Under the pieces are notes generated by a model that worked only from the letters and a program-made list of their open reading frames with translations, was not told the origin of the DNA and did not search any database. Below are positions 29,396-39,668 of a DNA stretch of 64,000 nt, piece by piece (the first letter of the stretch is position 1; each line of letters starts with the position of its first letter). Origin of the DNA: Pseudomonas sp. dw_612 (GTDB lineage Bacteria > Pseudomonadota > Gammaproteobacteria > Pseudomonadales > Pseudomonadaceae); contig NZ_JAAVVC010000004.1 of the NCBI RefSeq assembly GCF_018449725.1, positions 186,001 to 250,000 of the forward strand. The letters run 5' to 3'. The translations under genes were made by a program, and so were the position numbers.

Positions 29396-30505
29396 TCAAT
29401 CCATGAGGCCCCATTCGCCGGGCGGCGGTTGGGGATTGGGCGATGCATCAGCATGCAACTTCAACCGCAACCGCAAGTTGTTCACCGAGTCCGCATGCTT
29501 CAACGCCTCGTCCTCGCTGATCGCCCCCTCCACCACCAATGCATACAGCGCCCCATCAAACGTCTGCATCCCCAGCTCCACCGACTTCTCCATGATCCCC
29601 TTGAGTTCATCGAATTCATTACGCCGGATCAGGTCGGCAATGGTCGGCGTCCCCAGCATCACCTCCACGGCCGCCCGGCGTTGACCATCGAGGGTGCGCA
29701 CCAGGCGTTGGGAAACGAACGCTTTGAGGTTGTTGCCCAAATCATGCAGCAACTGCTCGCGGCGCTCCTGCGGGAAGAAATTGATGATGCGGTCCAGCGC
29801 CTGATTGGCGTTGTGGGCATGCAGGGTGGAGATCACCAGATGGCCGGTATCGGCAAACGACAGCGCGTGCTCCATGGTTTCGCGGTCGCGAATTTCGCCG
29901 ATCAGCACCACATCCGGCGCCTGGCGCAGGGTATTTTTCAACGCGGCGTGAAAACTGCGGGTATCGACGCCGACTTCCCGCTGGTTGATGATCGACTTTT
30001 TGTGGCGATGGATATATTCCACCGGGTCTTCGATGGTGATGATATGGCCGCTGCTGTGGCGGTTGCGGTAATCGATCAGCGCCGCCAGGGATGTGGATTT
30101 GCCCGAGTCGGTGGCGCCGACGAACAGCATCAGGCCTTGCTTGAGCATCACGGTTTCGAGCAGCACCGGCGGCAGGTTCAGGTCTTCGAAACGCGGGATG
30201 TCGAGCTTGATGTTGCGCGCGACGATCGACACGTCATTGCGCTGTTTAAACAGATTGATCCGAAAGCGCCCGACACCGGTCAAAGAAATGGCCAGGTTCA
30301 TTTCCAGTTCCCGATCGAACTCCAGTCGCTGTTCGGCGTCCATGATGGACTCGGCGATGGCGGCGATCTCCCCCGGTTGGAACCGTTGATCGGACAAGGG
30401 TTTGAGCACCCCATCGAACCGCGCACTGGGCGGCGCACCGGTGGAGAGGTAAAGATCGGAGCCCTCCTGGCTGGCCAGTTGCCGCAACAATAAATCGATT
30501 TCCAT
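29396..30505 (-). CDS. Type IV pilus twitching ATPase, PilT/PilU family (PilU-like)
   Basis: Hexameric ATPase driving pilus retraction. The 369-aa product begins MEIDLLLRQLASQEGSDLYLSTGAPP, matching PilU-type starts; an in-frame TTG at 30532 is less likely. Motifs include Walker A GATDSGKST near 130, the Asp box TIEDPVEYIHRHKKS, Walker B VVLIGEIRDRETM, and the His box HLVISTLHAHNANQALDRIINFFPQERR. The KKSIINQREVG and FPQERRE segments and length favour PilU over PilT. No other pilus gene lies nearby, so it is a solitary copy. Confidence 0.88.
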   Translation of the reverse strand: MEIDLLLRQLASQEGSDLYLSTGAPPSARFDGVLKPLSDQRFQPGEIAAIAESIMDAEQRLEFDRELEMNLAISLTGVGRFRINLFKQRNDVSIVARNIKLDIPRFEDLNLPPVLLETVMLKQGLMLFVGATDSGKSTSLAALIDYRNRHSSGHIITIEDPVEYIHRHKKSIINQREVGVDTRSFHAALKNTLRQAPDVVLIGEIRDRETMEHALSFADTGHLVISTLHAHNANQALDRIINFFPQERREQLLHDLGNNLKAFVSQRLVRTLDGQRRAAVEVMLGTPTIADLIRRNEFDELKGIMEKSVELGMQTFDGALYALVVEGAISEDEALKHADSVNNLRLRLKLHADASPNPQPPPGEWGLMD

Positions 30506-30637
30506 GGCAAAAAGCACCCGCGAAGCATTCAATGAACAGATATGGCCCGAACCCCGTGACCCATCGGACCATCCAGCGTCTACCGCCTTGCAAGGATAGT
30601 AGACGTAGCCACACCGACTGACGTGCAGGACATCTTG

Positions 30638-33175
30638 ATGAACGCATCACCGACCGGCAGCGATGCCCAGGCCCTGATCGCCCGACTGGACTGGAGCCGC
30701 AGCCCCTTGGGCGCCGCCAGTACCTGGCCGCAGAGCCTGCGCACCGCGGTGGACATCGTGATTCATTCGCCGATGCCCATGCTCCTGCTGTGGGGCCCGC
30801 AGCTCACGCAGATCTACAACGACGGCTTCGCCCTGCTATCGGGCAGCAAGCATCCGCACGCTTTCGGACAGCCGACACACCTGATCTGGCCGGAATTAAA
30901 AGAATTTACCGACCCGATCTACAGCGCCGTCCTACAAGGCCAGGTGCGGACCTACAGCGAACAGCGTTTTACCCTACAGCGCGATGGGCGCGATTCTGAC
31001 TTCTGGCTGGATTTGACCTACAGCCCGATCCGCGATGAAAACACCGAAGTGGCCGGGATCCTGGTCACGGCCATCGAAACCAACGAGCGACGACGCATCG
31101 CCCTCGAACTCGAACAGCGCTCCGCCGCCAGCCTCAAGGCCCAACACGAAACCGAACAACGCTTGCAACTGGCCCTGGCCGCCACCGACGCGGTCGGCAC
31201 CTGGGACTGGGACATTGGCGAAGACCGCTTCATCGCCGACGCCCACTTTGCGCAGCTGCACGGCGTTGATCCGGCGATGGCCAACCAGTTGCCCATCAGC
31301 GAATACCTGCACGGCGTGCACCCGGAAGATCGCGGCATGGTGGCCCGCAGCATCAAGCACTGCATCACCCACGGCACCGAATACGCCGAGGAATACCGCC
31401 TGCTGCAACCCGACGGCCAATTGCGCTGGGTGTTTGCCCGGGGCCGTTGCTACAAGGATCACCATGGCCGGCCGGTGCGTTTCCTCGGCGCCGCCCTCGA
31501 CCTGACCGAACGCAAACTCACCGAACAGGCCCTGCGCCAGAGCCAGACTGAGTTGCAGTTGATCATCAACGCGATGCCGATCCTGATCAGCTATGTCGAC
31601 CGCGAGGAACGCTTTCGCCTGAACAACGCCGCGTACCTCGACTGGTACGGCCTCACGCCCCAGGAACTGTTCGGCAGAACCATCCGTGAAGTGCTTGGCG
31701 AAGAAGCCTACGTCCTGCGCGCCGAGCACATTGCCGAGGCGCTGGCAGGCCGACCCTGTTCGTTCAGCATCGATGCCGCGCACCGTGACGGCAGCATCCG
31801 CAGCGCCCTGATGAACTACCTGCCGCGCCACGGTGCGGACGGCGCGGTGAACGGTTTCTACATCTTTGTGATCGATGAAACCGAGCGCAAACAGACCGAA
31901 GAAGCCCTGCGCAACCTCAATGAAACCCTTGAGGAACGGGTGATCGCCCGCACCCAGCAATTGGCCGAAGCCAATCAGCGCCTGCAAAACGAGATGTTCG
32001 AGCGCGAGCGCGCTGAAGACGCATTAAGACACGCGCAAAAAATGGAAGCGGTCGGCCAGCTCACCGGCGGCATCGCCCATGACTTCAACAACATGCTCAC
32101 CGGCATCATCGGCAGCCTCGACCTGATGCAGCGCTACATCGCCGACGGGCGCACCGCCGAGATCGGCCGTTTCACTGAAGCGGCGGTGTCCTCGGCCAAC
32201 CGCGCGGCCGCCCTGACCCATCGCCTGCTGGCGTTCTCCCGGCGTCAGTCGCTGGACCGCAAACCGCTGAATGCCAATGACCTGATTCATTCCCTGGAAG
32301 ACTTGCTCAGCCGCACCAAGGGCGACCCTATCGAGCTCAAGCTGCAACTGGCCAACGAGGTCTGGCCGGTCAGCACCGACGTCAGTCAACTGGAAAACGC
32401 GTTGCTCAACCTGGTGATCAACGCCCGGGACGCGATGCCCGATGGTGGCCGGTTGCTGATCGAAACCGCCAACGTTTACCTCGACGGCAGCGACCTCACC
32501 AGCCTGGAGTCGGTCAAGGCCGGGGACTATCTGATGATCGCCGTCAGCGACAATGGCACCGGCATGACCGCGTCGGTGCTGGCCAAGGCCTTCGATCCAT
32601 TCTTCACCACCAAACCCATCGGCCAGGGCACGGGCCTGGGGTTGTCGATGATCTACGGTTTTGCCCAGCAGTCGGGCGGCCATGTCAGCCTCGACAGCGT
32701 GCCCGGCCAGGGCACTTGCGTGCGTCTGTACTTGCCGCGCCTGCACCTCGGCGCGGCGCAGGACACCTTGATGCCGGTCACCGGCGAAGCCCCCTCGGCG
32801 ATTGCCGGGGAAACCGTGGTGCTGGTGGAGGACGATCCGGCGGTGCGCATGCTGGTGCTCGACTTGCTCAATGAGCTGGGTTATCACGCCCACGAAGCGG
32901 AAGACGCCCGGGCCGCCCTGCCCTTGCTTGAATCCGATCTTCGTGTGGATTTGCTCGTGACGGATGTCGGGCTGCCGGGGATGAACGGCCGGCAACTGGC
33001 GGAAATCGCCCGGCAGCACCGGCCGGACCTGAAAGTACTGTTCATGACCGGTTACGCGGAGAAAGCCGCCGAACGGCAGGGCTTCCTGGAGGAAGGCATG
33101 GACATGGTAGCCAAACCGTTTTCCATCGACCTGCTGGCCAACAAGATTCGCACGATGATCGGCCAACCGGAGTGA
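30638..33175 (+). CDS. PAS-containing hybrid sensor histidine kinase
   Basis: An 845-aa soluble sensor with no predicted membrane segments. In order: three PAS-type domains (about residues 30-145, 165-285, 300-420; the second contains the typical [10 protein letters not shown] and HPEDR motifs), a coiled-coil linker, a HisKA dimerisation domain with phospho-acceptor His in [16 protein letters not shown] (~481), a HATPase domain with N-box [10 protein letters not shown] and G-box [10 protein letters not shown], and a C-terminal receiver with Asp in [13 protein letters not shown]. The ATG at 30638 has AGGA 7 nt before it. Signal and partner are unknown; no response-regulator gene is adjacent. 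Confidence 0.92.
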   Translation: MNASPTGSDAQALIARLDWSRSPLGAASTWPQSLRTAVDIVIHSPMPMLLLWGPQLTQIYNDGFALLSGSKHPHAFGQPTHLIWPELKEFTDPIYSAVLQGQVRTYSEQRFTLQRDGRDSDFWLDLTYSPIRDENTEVAGILVTAIETNERRRIALELEQRSAASLKAQHETEQRLQLALAATDAVGTWDWDIGEDRFIADAHFAQLHGVDPAMANQLPISEYLHGVHPEDRGMVARSIKHCITHGTEYAEEYRLLQPDGQLRWVFARGRCYKDHHGRPVRFLGAALDLTERKLTEQALRQSQTELQLIINAMPILISYVDREERFRLNNAAYLDWYGLTPQELFGRTIREVLGEEAYVLRAEHIAEALAGRPCSFSIDAAHRDGSIRSALMNYLPRHGADGAVNGFYIFVIDETERKQTEEALRNLNETLEERVIARTQQLAEANQRLQNEMFERERAEDALRHAQKMEAVGQLTGGIAHDFNNMLTGIIGSLDLMQRYIADGRTAEIGRFTEAAVSSANRAAALTHRLLAFSRRQSLDRKPLNANDLIHSLEDLLSRTKGDPIELKLQLANEVWPVSTDVSQLENALLNLVINARDAMPDGGRLLIETANVYLDGSDLTSLESVKAGDYLMIAVSDNGTGMTASVLAKAFDPFFTTKPIGQGTGLGLSMIYGFAQQSGGHVSLDSVPGQGTCVRLYLPRLHLGAAQDTLMPVTGEAPSAIAGETVVLVEDDPAVRMLVLDLLNELGYHAHEAEDARAALPLLESDLRVDLLVTDVGLPGMNGRQLAEIARQHRPDLKVLFMTGYAEKAAERQGFLEEGMDMVAKPFSIDLLANKIRTMIGQPE

Positions 33176-33241
33176 GTTAGGGCATAATCCCGCGCCCCTG
33201 CTCGCCCCAACATAGCCACCACCGTTACAAGGTCTGCCTCA

Positions 33242-33517
33242 ATGAAAGCTCAAGCCCGCCATATTCTGGTGAAAACTTCGGAAGAAGCCGAACAGCTCAA
33301 ACAACGCATCGCCAAGGGCGAAGCCTTCGATGTGCTGGCCAAAAAGTACTCCACCTGCCCGTCCGGCAAGCGCGGCGGCGATTTGGGTGAAGTGCGGCCG
33401 GGGCAGATGGTCGGGGTGATCGATGCAGTGATCTTCAAAAAACCGCTGCGGGTGGTGCATGGGCCGATCAAGAGCAAGTTCGGGTATCACCTGGTGCAGG
33501 TGTTTTATCGGGATTGA
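33242..33517 (+). CDS. Parvulin-type peptidyl-prolyl isomerase (second copy)
   Basis: A 91-aa single parvulin domain: MKAQARHILVKTSEEAEQL, GEAFDVLAKKYSTCPSG, GGDLGEVRPGQMV, GPIKSKFGYHLVQVFYRD. It is similar to the copy at 17294 and equally lacks a signal peptide, so both act in the cytoplasm. It stands alone after the hybrid kinase and is followed by a REPIN. Confidence 0.93.
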   Translation: MKAQARHILVKTSEEAEQLKQRIAKGEAFDVLAKKYSTCPSGKRGGDLGEVRPGQMVGVIDAVIFKKPLRVVHGPIKSKFGYHLVQVFYRD

Positions 33518-33537
33518 TCGGTTGGCTTTAGGGCCCC

Positions 33538-33601
33538 TTCGCGAGCAAGCCCGCTCCCACAGGAGATCGCATTTCGATGTGGGAGCGGGCTTGCTCGCGA
33601 A
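33538..33601. repeat. REPIN
   Basis: TTCGCGAGCAAGCCCGCTCC and its reverse complement around a 14-nt spacer, between the convergent parvulin and sugar kinase genes. Confidence 0.9.
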
Positions 33602-33631
33602 CCGATTGCGCAGCAAGCGGCCAATCTCCGC

Positions 33632-34564
33632 TTACCTCGGGATCAGCGCCCCCGGCACCTGAATCACCCGACTCGCCATCCGATGCCCCGCCTCGGCTGC
33701 CTCAACCGGGCTCCCACCCTTGAGCCGACTGGCCAGATACGCCGCACTGAACGAATCCCCCGCCGCCGTGGTGTCCACCACGCGCTCGACCTTCTGCGCC
33801 GGCACTTCGAATGACTCACCGTCGCAGCGAATCAAGCAAGCCTCGGCACCGCGCTTGAGCACCACTTCCGGCGTGCCGATCTGCTCGTAAGCCTCAAACA
33901 CCGCGTCGCTGTCGGCAAAATGAAACAGCGCCTGTTCGTCATCAACGGTCAGCAGCGCCAGGTCCACGTACGGCAACACACTGCGATACGCCGCCCGAGC
34001 CTCCTCAAGCGACGCCCACAAACGCGGTCGATAGTTGTTGTCGAAGACGATGCGCGCATCGCGCTGCCGGGCTTCGATCAGGGTTTCCAATAACTTCCCC
34101 CGACCTTGCTCGCCCAGCACCGCCAAGGTGATGCCGCTGAAATACAGCACGTCGTAATCTGGCAACGCCGCCAGAATCGGTGCGGCGGCCGGGGTGGTGA
34201 AGCAACTGCGCACCGCCGCTTCGTTGCGCCAGTAGAGAAAGCGTCGTTCGCCGGCGGCGTCAGTCTGGATGCAATACAAACCCGGCAAGCGACCGGGCAA
34301 GCGCTGGACCATCTCCAGGCCAATGTTCTCCGCCGCCCAGCTCTGGCACATGGCGTCGCTGAAGCTGTCATCGCCCAGCGCCGTGACGTAATCCACCGTG
34401 GCGCCGCCCCCCAGTTCCCGGGACAGGTAGACCGCCGTGTTCAGGGTGTCGCCGCCGAAGCTTTGTTGCAGGCTGCCGTCGGGCCGTTGCTGCAACTCGA
34501 TCATGCACTCGCCGATCAGGGCGATGCGCGGGGTGTTGGGGCCGAGGGTGTTGATGGTGTTCAT
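33632..34564 (-). CDS. kdgK: PfkB family sugar kinase, probable 2-dehydro-3-deoxygluconokinase
   Basis: The 310-aa PfkB-fold kinase probably phosphorylates KDG to KDPG for the Entner-Doudoroff route. It starts MNTINTLGPNTPRIALIGECMIELQQ and has GGDTLNTAVYLSREL (substrate side) and the C-terminal PfkB signature DTTAAGDSFSAAYLA with the catalytic Asp. The start at 34564 is preferred because the upstream in-frame extension is translated REP sequence. Last gene of the cluster running from the ABC transporter. Confidence 0.88.
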   Translation of the reverse strand: MNTINTLGPNTPRIALIGECMIELQQRPDGSLQQSFGGDTLNTAVYLSRELGGGATVDYVTALGDDSFSDAMCQSWAAENIGLEMVQRLPGRLPGLYCIQTDAAGERRFLYWRNEAAVRSCFTTPAAAPILAALPDYDVLYFSGITLAVLGEQGRGKLLETLIEARQRDARIVFDNNYRPRLWASLEEARAAYRSVLPYVDLALLTVDDEQALFHFADSDAVFEAYEQIGTPEVVLKRGAEACLIRCDGESFEVPAQKVERVVDTTAAGDSFSAAYLASRLKGGSPVEAAEAGHRMASRVIQVPGALIPR

Positions 34565-34605
34565 TGTTGAGTCTCTGGTGGTTCGGTGGTGGCTGGACGG
34601 GCCTC

Positions 34606-34671
34606 TTCGCGAGCAAGCCCGCTCCCACATTTTGGAATGCGGTCCCCTGTGGGAGCGGGCTTGCTCGCGAA
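34606..34671. repeat. REPIN
   Basis: TTCGCGAGCAAGCCCGCTCC and its reverse complement, between the PLP enzyme and the sugar kinase genes of the same strand. It makes the intergenic space here longer than elsewhere in the cluster. Confidence 0.9.
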
Positions 34672-34693
34672 GGCCGCGCCTCGGTCTCAAGCC

Positions 34694-35911
34694 TTAGAAA
34701 CAGGTCTCCATGGTTTCAATCACCTGCAACCGCTCATCCACCAGACATCCCGTGCGCCATTTATCGAACGTCAGGCACGGATGCGAAGTGCCGAACGAAA
34801 TGATGTCGCCGATCCGCAATTCAACCCCCGGCGCCACGGTCATGAACGCATGCTGGTCCATCACCGCCGTCACTTTGCAGGCACTGACATCGTCGCCAAC
34901 AGCCGGAATCACACCGGCCTTGTAACGCAACAACGGCACCGGCAAACCGGCGTCATACGCCACATCGCGTTTGCCGAGGGCGATCACCGCAAAGCCCGGC
35001 TCCGGCAACGACTGCACGTGCGCCCAGACTTCCAGCGCCGGGAGCAGGCCTTCGTGCAGATCGCTGCGACGGTCGAGTACGCAGCATTGCGCTTCTTTGT
35101 AGATACCGTGGTCGTGGGCCACGTAGCTGCCGGGACGCAGCACGCTGAGGAAACGTCCGCCAGCGTTCTGCGCTTCGAAGGATTCGGCGATCAAGTCGTA
35201 CCAGGCCGAACCCGACGCGGTGATGATCGGCTTGGGAGTCGCGAACGCCCCGCTGTCCTGCAACTGCACGGCCAGGCGCACCAAAGACGCGGCGAACTCA
35301 CGGATGCCGCTGACCGCGTGGTCACCGTGAATCACGCCTTCGTAACCTTCGATGCCGGTCAGTGCCAGCGCCGGTTGCGCAGAGATAGCCTGGGCCAGCG
35401 CCACCACTTCGGCTTCGGTGCGGCAACCGCAACGGCCGCCGACCACGCCGTACTCGATCATCACGTTCAAACGCACGCCACGGGAGGCGAAGTAGGCACC
35501 AAGATCGGCGACGTTGTCCGGGTGATCGACCATGCAATGGAAGTCGAAAGTCGGGTCCGCCAGCAGATCAGCGATCAACGCCATGTTCGGCGTGCCGACC
35601 AATTGGTTGGCCATCAACACGCGACGCACGCCGTGGGCATAGGCCGCGCGGGTCTGGGTGGCGCTGGCCAGGGTGATGCCCCAGGCGCCGGCGTCCAGTT
35701 GGCGACGAAACAGCGCCGGGGTCATGCTGGTTTTGCCGTGGGGCGCCAGCTCTGCGCCGCTGTTGCTGACGAATGCCTGCATCCAGCGGATGTTGTGTTC
35801 CAGCGCTTCACGGTGCAATACCAGCGCCGGCAGGCTGACGTCGCGCACCAGGTGCGCGCCGGTTTGCGCAAAGCCTTTATCTACGGCAGCAGTGGACTCG
35901 GCAGAAGACAT
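34694..35911 (-). CDS. PLP-dependent D-threonine aldolase / D-serine deaminase-like enzyme
   Basis: The 405-aa product belongs to the alanine-racemase-fold DSD1/D-threonine aldolase family. LPALVLHREALEHNIRWMQ is followed by APHGKTSMTP, whose Lys is the expected PLP Schiff-base residue, then YGVVGGRCGCR, GIEGYEGVIHGDH and the C-terminal metal-site region ISFGTSHPCLTFDKWR (His and Cys bind a divalent metal in the family). AAGGAG precedes the ATG. Expected activities are D-hydroxy-amino acid cleavage or dehydration; nearby RidA fits a product that forms reactive enamine/imine. Confidence 0.85.
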   Translation of the reverse strand: MSSAESTAAVDKGFAQTGAHLVRDVSLPALVLHREALEHNIRWMQAFVSNSGAELAPHGKTSMTPALFRRQLDAGAWGITLASATQTRAAYAHGVRRVLMANQLVGTPNMALIADLLADPTFDFHCMVDHPDNVADLGAYFASRGVRLNVMIEYGVVGGRCGCRTEAEVVALAQAISAQPALALTGIEGYEGVIHGDHAVSGIREFAASLVRLAVQLQDSGAFATPKPIITASGSAWYDLIAESFEAQNAGGRFLSVLRPGSYVAHDHGIYKEAQCCVLDRRSDLHEGLLPALEVWAHVQSLPEPGFAVIALGKRDVAYDAGLPVPLLRYKAGVIPAVGDDVSACKVTAVMDQHAFMTVAPGVELRIGDIISFGTSHPCLTFDKWRTGCLVDERLQVIETMETCF

Positions 35912-35950
35912 GTTCGAACTCCTTACATTCGCGGCCGCAGGCAGCCGCTG

Positions 35951-36715
35951 TTATTCGTTGATACGTCGGGCCAGGTTGTTGGCGCTGTCGATCAGTACCC
36001 GACGATAGTCGTTGTAATTGTTCTTGGCATCCGCCCTTGGGGCGACGATGCACAGGGTCGCAATAGCGATGCCACTGGGGTCTTTGACCGGGGCGGCGAA
36101 GCAATGGGTGAAGGTGTCGGCGACGCTATCGAAGGAGAAAAACCCATCGATACCGGCCTGGCGGATTTCCTGGAGAAACACCTCCAGCGGCAGGCGTTCG
36201 CCGTTGGGCAGGATGAAATCGTCGTGGTCGATCAGGTCGACGATCGCCTGGTCGCTCAAGTGCGACAGCAGCAGGCGCCCGGACGCGGTCCAGGGAATCG
36301 GCGCGTTTTCGCCAATGTCCGAGGAAATGCGGAAATGCCGTTCGCCCTCTTTCATCAGCGCCACGGTGTACTTGCGCCCGTTGAGCAAACACATCTGCGC
36401 GGTTTCGCGGGTCTGGCTGACGATTTCCTGCAAGGCGTGATCGGCCTCGCGGGTCAGGTCAAAATGACGCAAATGCGCCTGCCCGAGAAAGTAAAGCTGA
36501 CGGCCCAGGTAGACGTGGCCATCCTTACCCACGGGTTCGAGGATGCGGCGTTCCAGCAGCGAGGCCACCAGTTCGTAGACCGTGGATTTCGGGCTGCCGA
36601 TGCCACTGGCGATTTCGTTTGGGCGCAGGGGCTGGCCGATTTCCTTGAGGAAATCGAGGATATCGAACGCCCGGTCCAGACCGCGAGCCCGGCGCTTGAT
36701 GGTGTCTTCGGTCAT
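35951..36715 (-). CDS. IclR family transcriptional regulator
   Basis: The ~254-aa regulator has an N-terminal winged HTH (RAFDILDFLKEIGQPLRPNEIASGIGSPKSTVYELVASLLERRIL) and a C-terminal IclR effector domain (TASGRLLLSHLSDQAIVDLI ... GIDGFFSFDSVADTFTHCFAAPVKD). The ATG at 36715 is preferred over a GTG at 36784 because the upstream segment runs into a repeat, though ribosome-site evidence is weak. It probably regulates the surrounding transporter and D-amino acid genes. It lies 39 nt upstream of the PLP enzyme gene. Confidence 0.85.
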   Translation of the reverse strand: MTEDTIKRRARGLDRAFDILDFLKEIGQPLRPNEIASGIGSPKSTVYELVASLLERRILEPVGKDGHVYLGRQLYFLGQAHLRHFDLTREADHALQEIVSQTRETAQMCLLNGRKYTVALMKEGERHFRISSDIGENAPIPWTASGRLLLSHLSDQAIVDLIDHDDFILPNGERLPLEVFLQEIRQAGIDGFFSFDSVADTFTHCFAAPVKDPSGIAIATLCIVAPRADAKNNYNDYRRVLIDSANNLARRINE

Positions 36716-36780
36716 TTCTTCAGGTTCCCATTCAAAGTCGCCGGGATAGTAACGGGCCGCAGTGTTGATGTCAGTCAGAT

Positions 36781-36924
36781 CCACCCCTCACCCCCCGCCC
36801 TCTCCCCAAGGGGGAGAGGGAGCCTGACCGTATCGATGCGGGAATTTCTGTCTGACATCAACATTGGCATCGATACAAATCAGTCCCCTCTCCCCTCTGG
36901 GGAGAGGGTTAGGGTGAGGGGTGG
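36781..36924. repeat. Inverted repeat of the CCCTCACC/CCCTCTCC type
   Basis: Outer arms CCACCCCTCACC and GGTGAGGGGTGG, inner arms CCCTCTCCCC and GGGGAGAGGG in both orientations, and a nested GTATCGATGC / GCATCGATAC pair. It separates the RidA gene from the IclR gene. A related element with a duplicated core is at 54529. Confidence 0.85.
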
Positions 36925-36945
36925 CCCTCAAGACCGCCCCACATC

Positions 36946-37335
36946 TCAAGCCTTTTTCTTGTACGCCACGCAGTCAATCTCAACCTTGCAATCGACCATC
37001 ATGTTCGCCTGCACGCAGGCTCGGGCCGGGGCGTGTTCGGGTTTGAAGTACTCGGAGAAGACCTTGTTGAAACTCGTGAAATCCCGCGGATCCTCCAGCC
37101 ACACGCCAGCACGCACCACGTCTTCCAGGCCATAACCGGCCTCTTCGAGAATCGCGATCAGGTTCTTCATGGTCTGGCGGGTCTGTTCGACGATACCGCC
37201 AGTGATGATCTCGCCGTCCAGCGCCGGCACCTGCCCGGACACGTGCAGCCAGCCATCGGCTTCAACGGCGCGGGCGAAAGGACGAGGCTGACCGCCAGCG
37301 GCGGTGCTGCCGGTGCCGTAACGAGTAATGCTCAT
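36946..37335 (-). CDS. RidA family protein (enamine/imine deaminase)
   Basis: The 129-aa product hydrolyses reactive 2-aminoacrylate-type enamines/imines to keto acids. The sequence MSITRYGTGSTAAGGQPRPFARAVEADGWLHVSGQVPALDGEI, the DVVRAGVWLEDPRDFTSFNKVFSEYF segment and the PARACVQANMMVDCKVEIDCVAYKKKA C-terminus (the expected arginine in PARACV) fit the YjgF/RidA family. AGGAG lies before the ATG. It sits between the ATPase of the amino acid transporter and the D-threonine-aldolase-like enzyme, fitting removal of imine produced by that enzyme. Confidence 0.9.
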   Translation of the reverse strand: MSITRYGTGSTAAGGQPRPFARAVEADGWLHVSGQVPALDGEIITGGIVEQTRQTMKNLIAILEEAGYGLEDVVRAGVWLEDPRDFTSFNKVFSEYFKPEHAPARACVQANMMVDCKVEIDCVAYKKKA

Positions 37336-37370
37336 GAGTGTTTCTCCTGCTTAAAAATTCTTTTAAAAAA

Positions 37371-38162
37371 TCAGAAACGGGTGTTCTTGAGAAATTCTGC
37401 CAAACGCGGCGATTTCGGGTGTTCAAACAATTCCTTGGGCGGCCCCTGCTCTTCGATCCGCCCCTGATTCATAAACACGATCTTGTCCGAGACTTCGAAG
37501 GCAAACCGCATTTCGTGGGTCACCAGCAACATGGTCATGCCTTCATCGGCCAGGCCCTTGATCACGTTCAGCACTTCACCGACCAGTTCCGGGTCGAGGG
37601 CCGAGGTGACTTCGTCGAACAGCATCAGGCTCGGGTTCATCGCAATCGCCCGGGCAATCGCCACGCGCTGTTGCTGGCCACCGGATAACTGGCCGGGGTA
37701 GTGATCGCGGCGTTCATACAGGCCGACGCGCTCCAGCCATTTTTCGGCGAGGGCCACGGCTTCGTCCTTGTGCAGCTTTTTGACCTTAAGCAAACCGAGG
37801 GTGACGTTTTGCAACGCGGTCAGGTGCGGAAACAGGTTGAACTGCTGGAACGCCATGCCGGTCATCGCGCGATGACGGGCGATGACTTTTTCGGCGTGGC
37901 GCACGCGTTTGCCGTTGACCTCGTCATAACCGATGGATTCGCCGTCGAGCAGGATCTGCCCGCCCTGGAATTCTTCGAGCATGTTCACGCAACGCAGCAG
38001 CGTGGTCTTGCCCGAGCCGCTGGAGCCGATCAGCGTGACCACGTTGCCGCGCTGCATGGTCAGGTCGACGCCCTTGAGCACTTCGAGCTTGCCGTATTGT
38101 TTGTGCAGGCCGCGAATGTCCAGCAGGGCCTGGCCGTTGGGTGCAACAGAAGTCTGAGTCAT
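37371..38162 (-). CDS. Polar amino acid ABC transporter ATP-binding protein
   Basis: ATPase of a type I polar amino acid importer, 263 aa. Walker A is [14 protein letters not shown]-loop [21 protein letters not shown], signature [15 protein letters not shown] and Walker [13 protein letters not shown], with switch His in [12 protein letters not shown]. Its ATG overlaps the stop of the upstream permease gene (ATGA), so it is co-translated with it. Confidence 0.93.
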   Translation of the reverse strand: MTQTSVAPNGQALLDIRGLHKQYGKLEVLKGVDLTMQRGNVVTLIGSSGSGKTTLLRCVNMLEEFQGGQILLDGESIGYDEVNGKRVRHAEKVIARHRAMTGMAFQQFNLFPHLTALQNVTLGLLKVKKLHKDEAVALAEKWLERVGLYERRDHYPGQLSGGQQQRVAIARAIAMNPSLMLFDEVTSALDPELVGEVLNVIKGLADEGMTMLLVTHEMRFAFEVSDKIVFMNQGRIEEQGPPKELFEHPKSPRLAEFLKNTRF

Positions 38163-38821
38163 GGCAAAGCCACCCGCTTTTCAATGTGCCGGCCGAGTAA
38201 TTCGATGGCGTAGTTGATGACGAAAAAGAGGAACCCGGCGAACAGGTAGAACTCCAGGGTCATGAAGGTCCGGGCGATGATCTGCTGCGTGCTGAGCAGC
38301 AACTCCGCCACGCCGATCACCGAGAGTAAGGTCGACGCCTTGACGATTTCGGTGGACGAGTTGACCCAGGTCGGCAGGATCTGCCGCAACGCCTGGGGCA
38401 GCAACACGTAGCCCAGGGATTGATAAAACGTCAGGCCGATCGCCTTGCTCGCTTCCATCTGCCCGCGTGGCAACGCTTGCAGCGCGCCGCGCACGATCTC
38501 GGCGACGTGGGAGCCGCAGAACAGCGTCAGCCCCAAGGCCCCGGCCTGAAACGCGCTGATCTGCCAGCCCAGCGCCGGCGCCATATAAAAGCAGGCCAGC
38601 ACCAGCACAAACACCGGCGTGCCACGGATCAGGTCAACGTAGAAACGAAACGGTGCGCGCATCCAGACATTGCCGTAGGTCAGCACCAGCCCGGCGACGA
38701 TGCCGATCAAGGTGCCGAGCAAAATCGCCAGCGCCGAGCACTGGACACTGGTCAGAAAGCCTTGCCACAAGACTTCCCGCGCCACCCATAGCTCATGCAA
38801 CCAACTCGGGGATTCGTACAT
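38159..38821 (-). CDS. Amino acid ABC transporter permease
   Basis: The 220-aa inner-membrane permease of the HisM/HisQ type has about five helices. An N-terminal [24 protein letters not shown] segment is followed by [20 protein letters not shown] and the EAA motif region [27 protein letters not shown]. It is 9 nt downstream of a second permease, and the pair would form a heterodimeric channel. Confidence 0.92.
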   Translation of the reverse strand: MYESPSWLHELWVAREVLWQGFLTSVQCSALAILLGTLIGIVAGLVLTYGNVWMRAPFRFYVDLIRGTPVFVLVLACFYMAPALGWQISAFQAGALGLTLFCGSHVAEIVRGALQALPRGQMEASKAIGLTFYQSLGYVLLPQALRQILPTWVNSSTEIVKASTLLSVIGVAELLLSTQQIIARTFMTLEFYLFAGFLFFVINYAIELLGRHIEKRVALP

Positions 38822-38830
38822 GGGAGGCTC

Positions 38831-39493
38831 CTATCGGCGGATCGCCAGACGCTGTTCGAGGTATCGCAGCATCATGGCAATGAGGTAACAAGCCGCAACA
38901 TAGAGCCCTGTGGTCACCATCCAGGTTTCAATCACCCGGTAGCTCTCGACATTGATCTTGCGCGCGTAATAGGTCAGCTCCGGCACCGCAATCGCGGCCG
39001 CCAGCGAAGTGTCCTTGAACAGCGAAATGAAGTTGTTCGACAGCGCCGGCAGCACGTTGCGCAGCATCACCGGCACGGTGACGTAGGCTTTGACCTGCCA
39101 CTCGCCAAGCCCGATCGCCAGCCCTGCTTCGCGCTGGCCCTTGGGAATGCTCAACAGCCCGCCACGGAACACTTCGGTCAGGTACGCCCCGGCATACAGC
39201 GACAGGGTGACGATGAACGAAGGGATCTTGTCCAGGCGAATGCCCAGGCTCGGCAAGGCGAAGTAGATCAACAGAATCAACACCAGAATCGGCGTGTTAC
39301 GGATCACCGTCACGTACACCGACGCCAGCACCCGCAACGCGCGATGCTTGGATAACAAAGCAAACGCCATCATCAGGCCGATCACGCAGCCGATGGCGAT
39401 CGACACCAGCGCCAGCTCCAGGCCCAGACCGAGCCCTGCCAGCAAGGTGTCGAAATCGCGCCACACGGCGGCAAAGTTCAACTGATAGTTCAT
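38831..39493 (-). CDS. Amino acid ABC transporter permease
   Basis: The 220-aa permease, partner of the following gene. It contains FDTLLAGLGLGLELALVSIAIG, a VIRNTPILVLILLIYF segment, and the EAA loop AYLTEVFRGGLLSIPKGQREAGLAIGL. About 175 nt separate it from the upstream binding-protein gene. That gap has no hairpin terminator I could find but contains a sequence of unknown nature (39540-39665) with poor coding potential. Confidence 0.92.
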   Translation of the reverse strand: MNYQLNFAAVWRDFDTLLAGLGLGLELALVSIAIGCVIGLMMAFALLSKHRALRVLASVYVTVIRNTPILVLILLIYFALPSLGIRLDKIPSFIVTLSLYAGAYLTEVFRGGLLSIPKGQREAGLAIGLGEWQVKAYVTVPVMLRNVLPALSNNFISLFKDTSLAAAIAVPELTYYARKINVESYRVIETWMVTTGLYVAACYLIAMMLRYLEQRLAIRR

Positions 39494-39668
39494 GGTCAGC
39501 AGTACCTTGAACGGGGCGCTCTATAGCCGCCCCGCTCATCATTCAAGAGATGGAAACGTCGCGAGCGAAAGAAAGACAAGGCGAAAACAGGCGAGAAAGC
39601 GGAGTTGGCTTTAGCCAATGAGCATTTCGAGTCTGTTTTCAACGCAGTATTTCTGAGCGCAGCAGTTT

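Noticed and set aside
29396..30505. Altered Walker A in the PilU-like ATPase (GATDSGKST)
   Set aside because: It still satisfies GxxxxGK[ST]; the Asp occupies a variable position, so loss of function is not implied.
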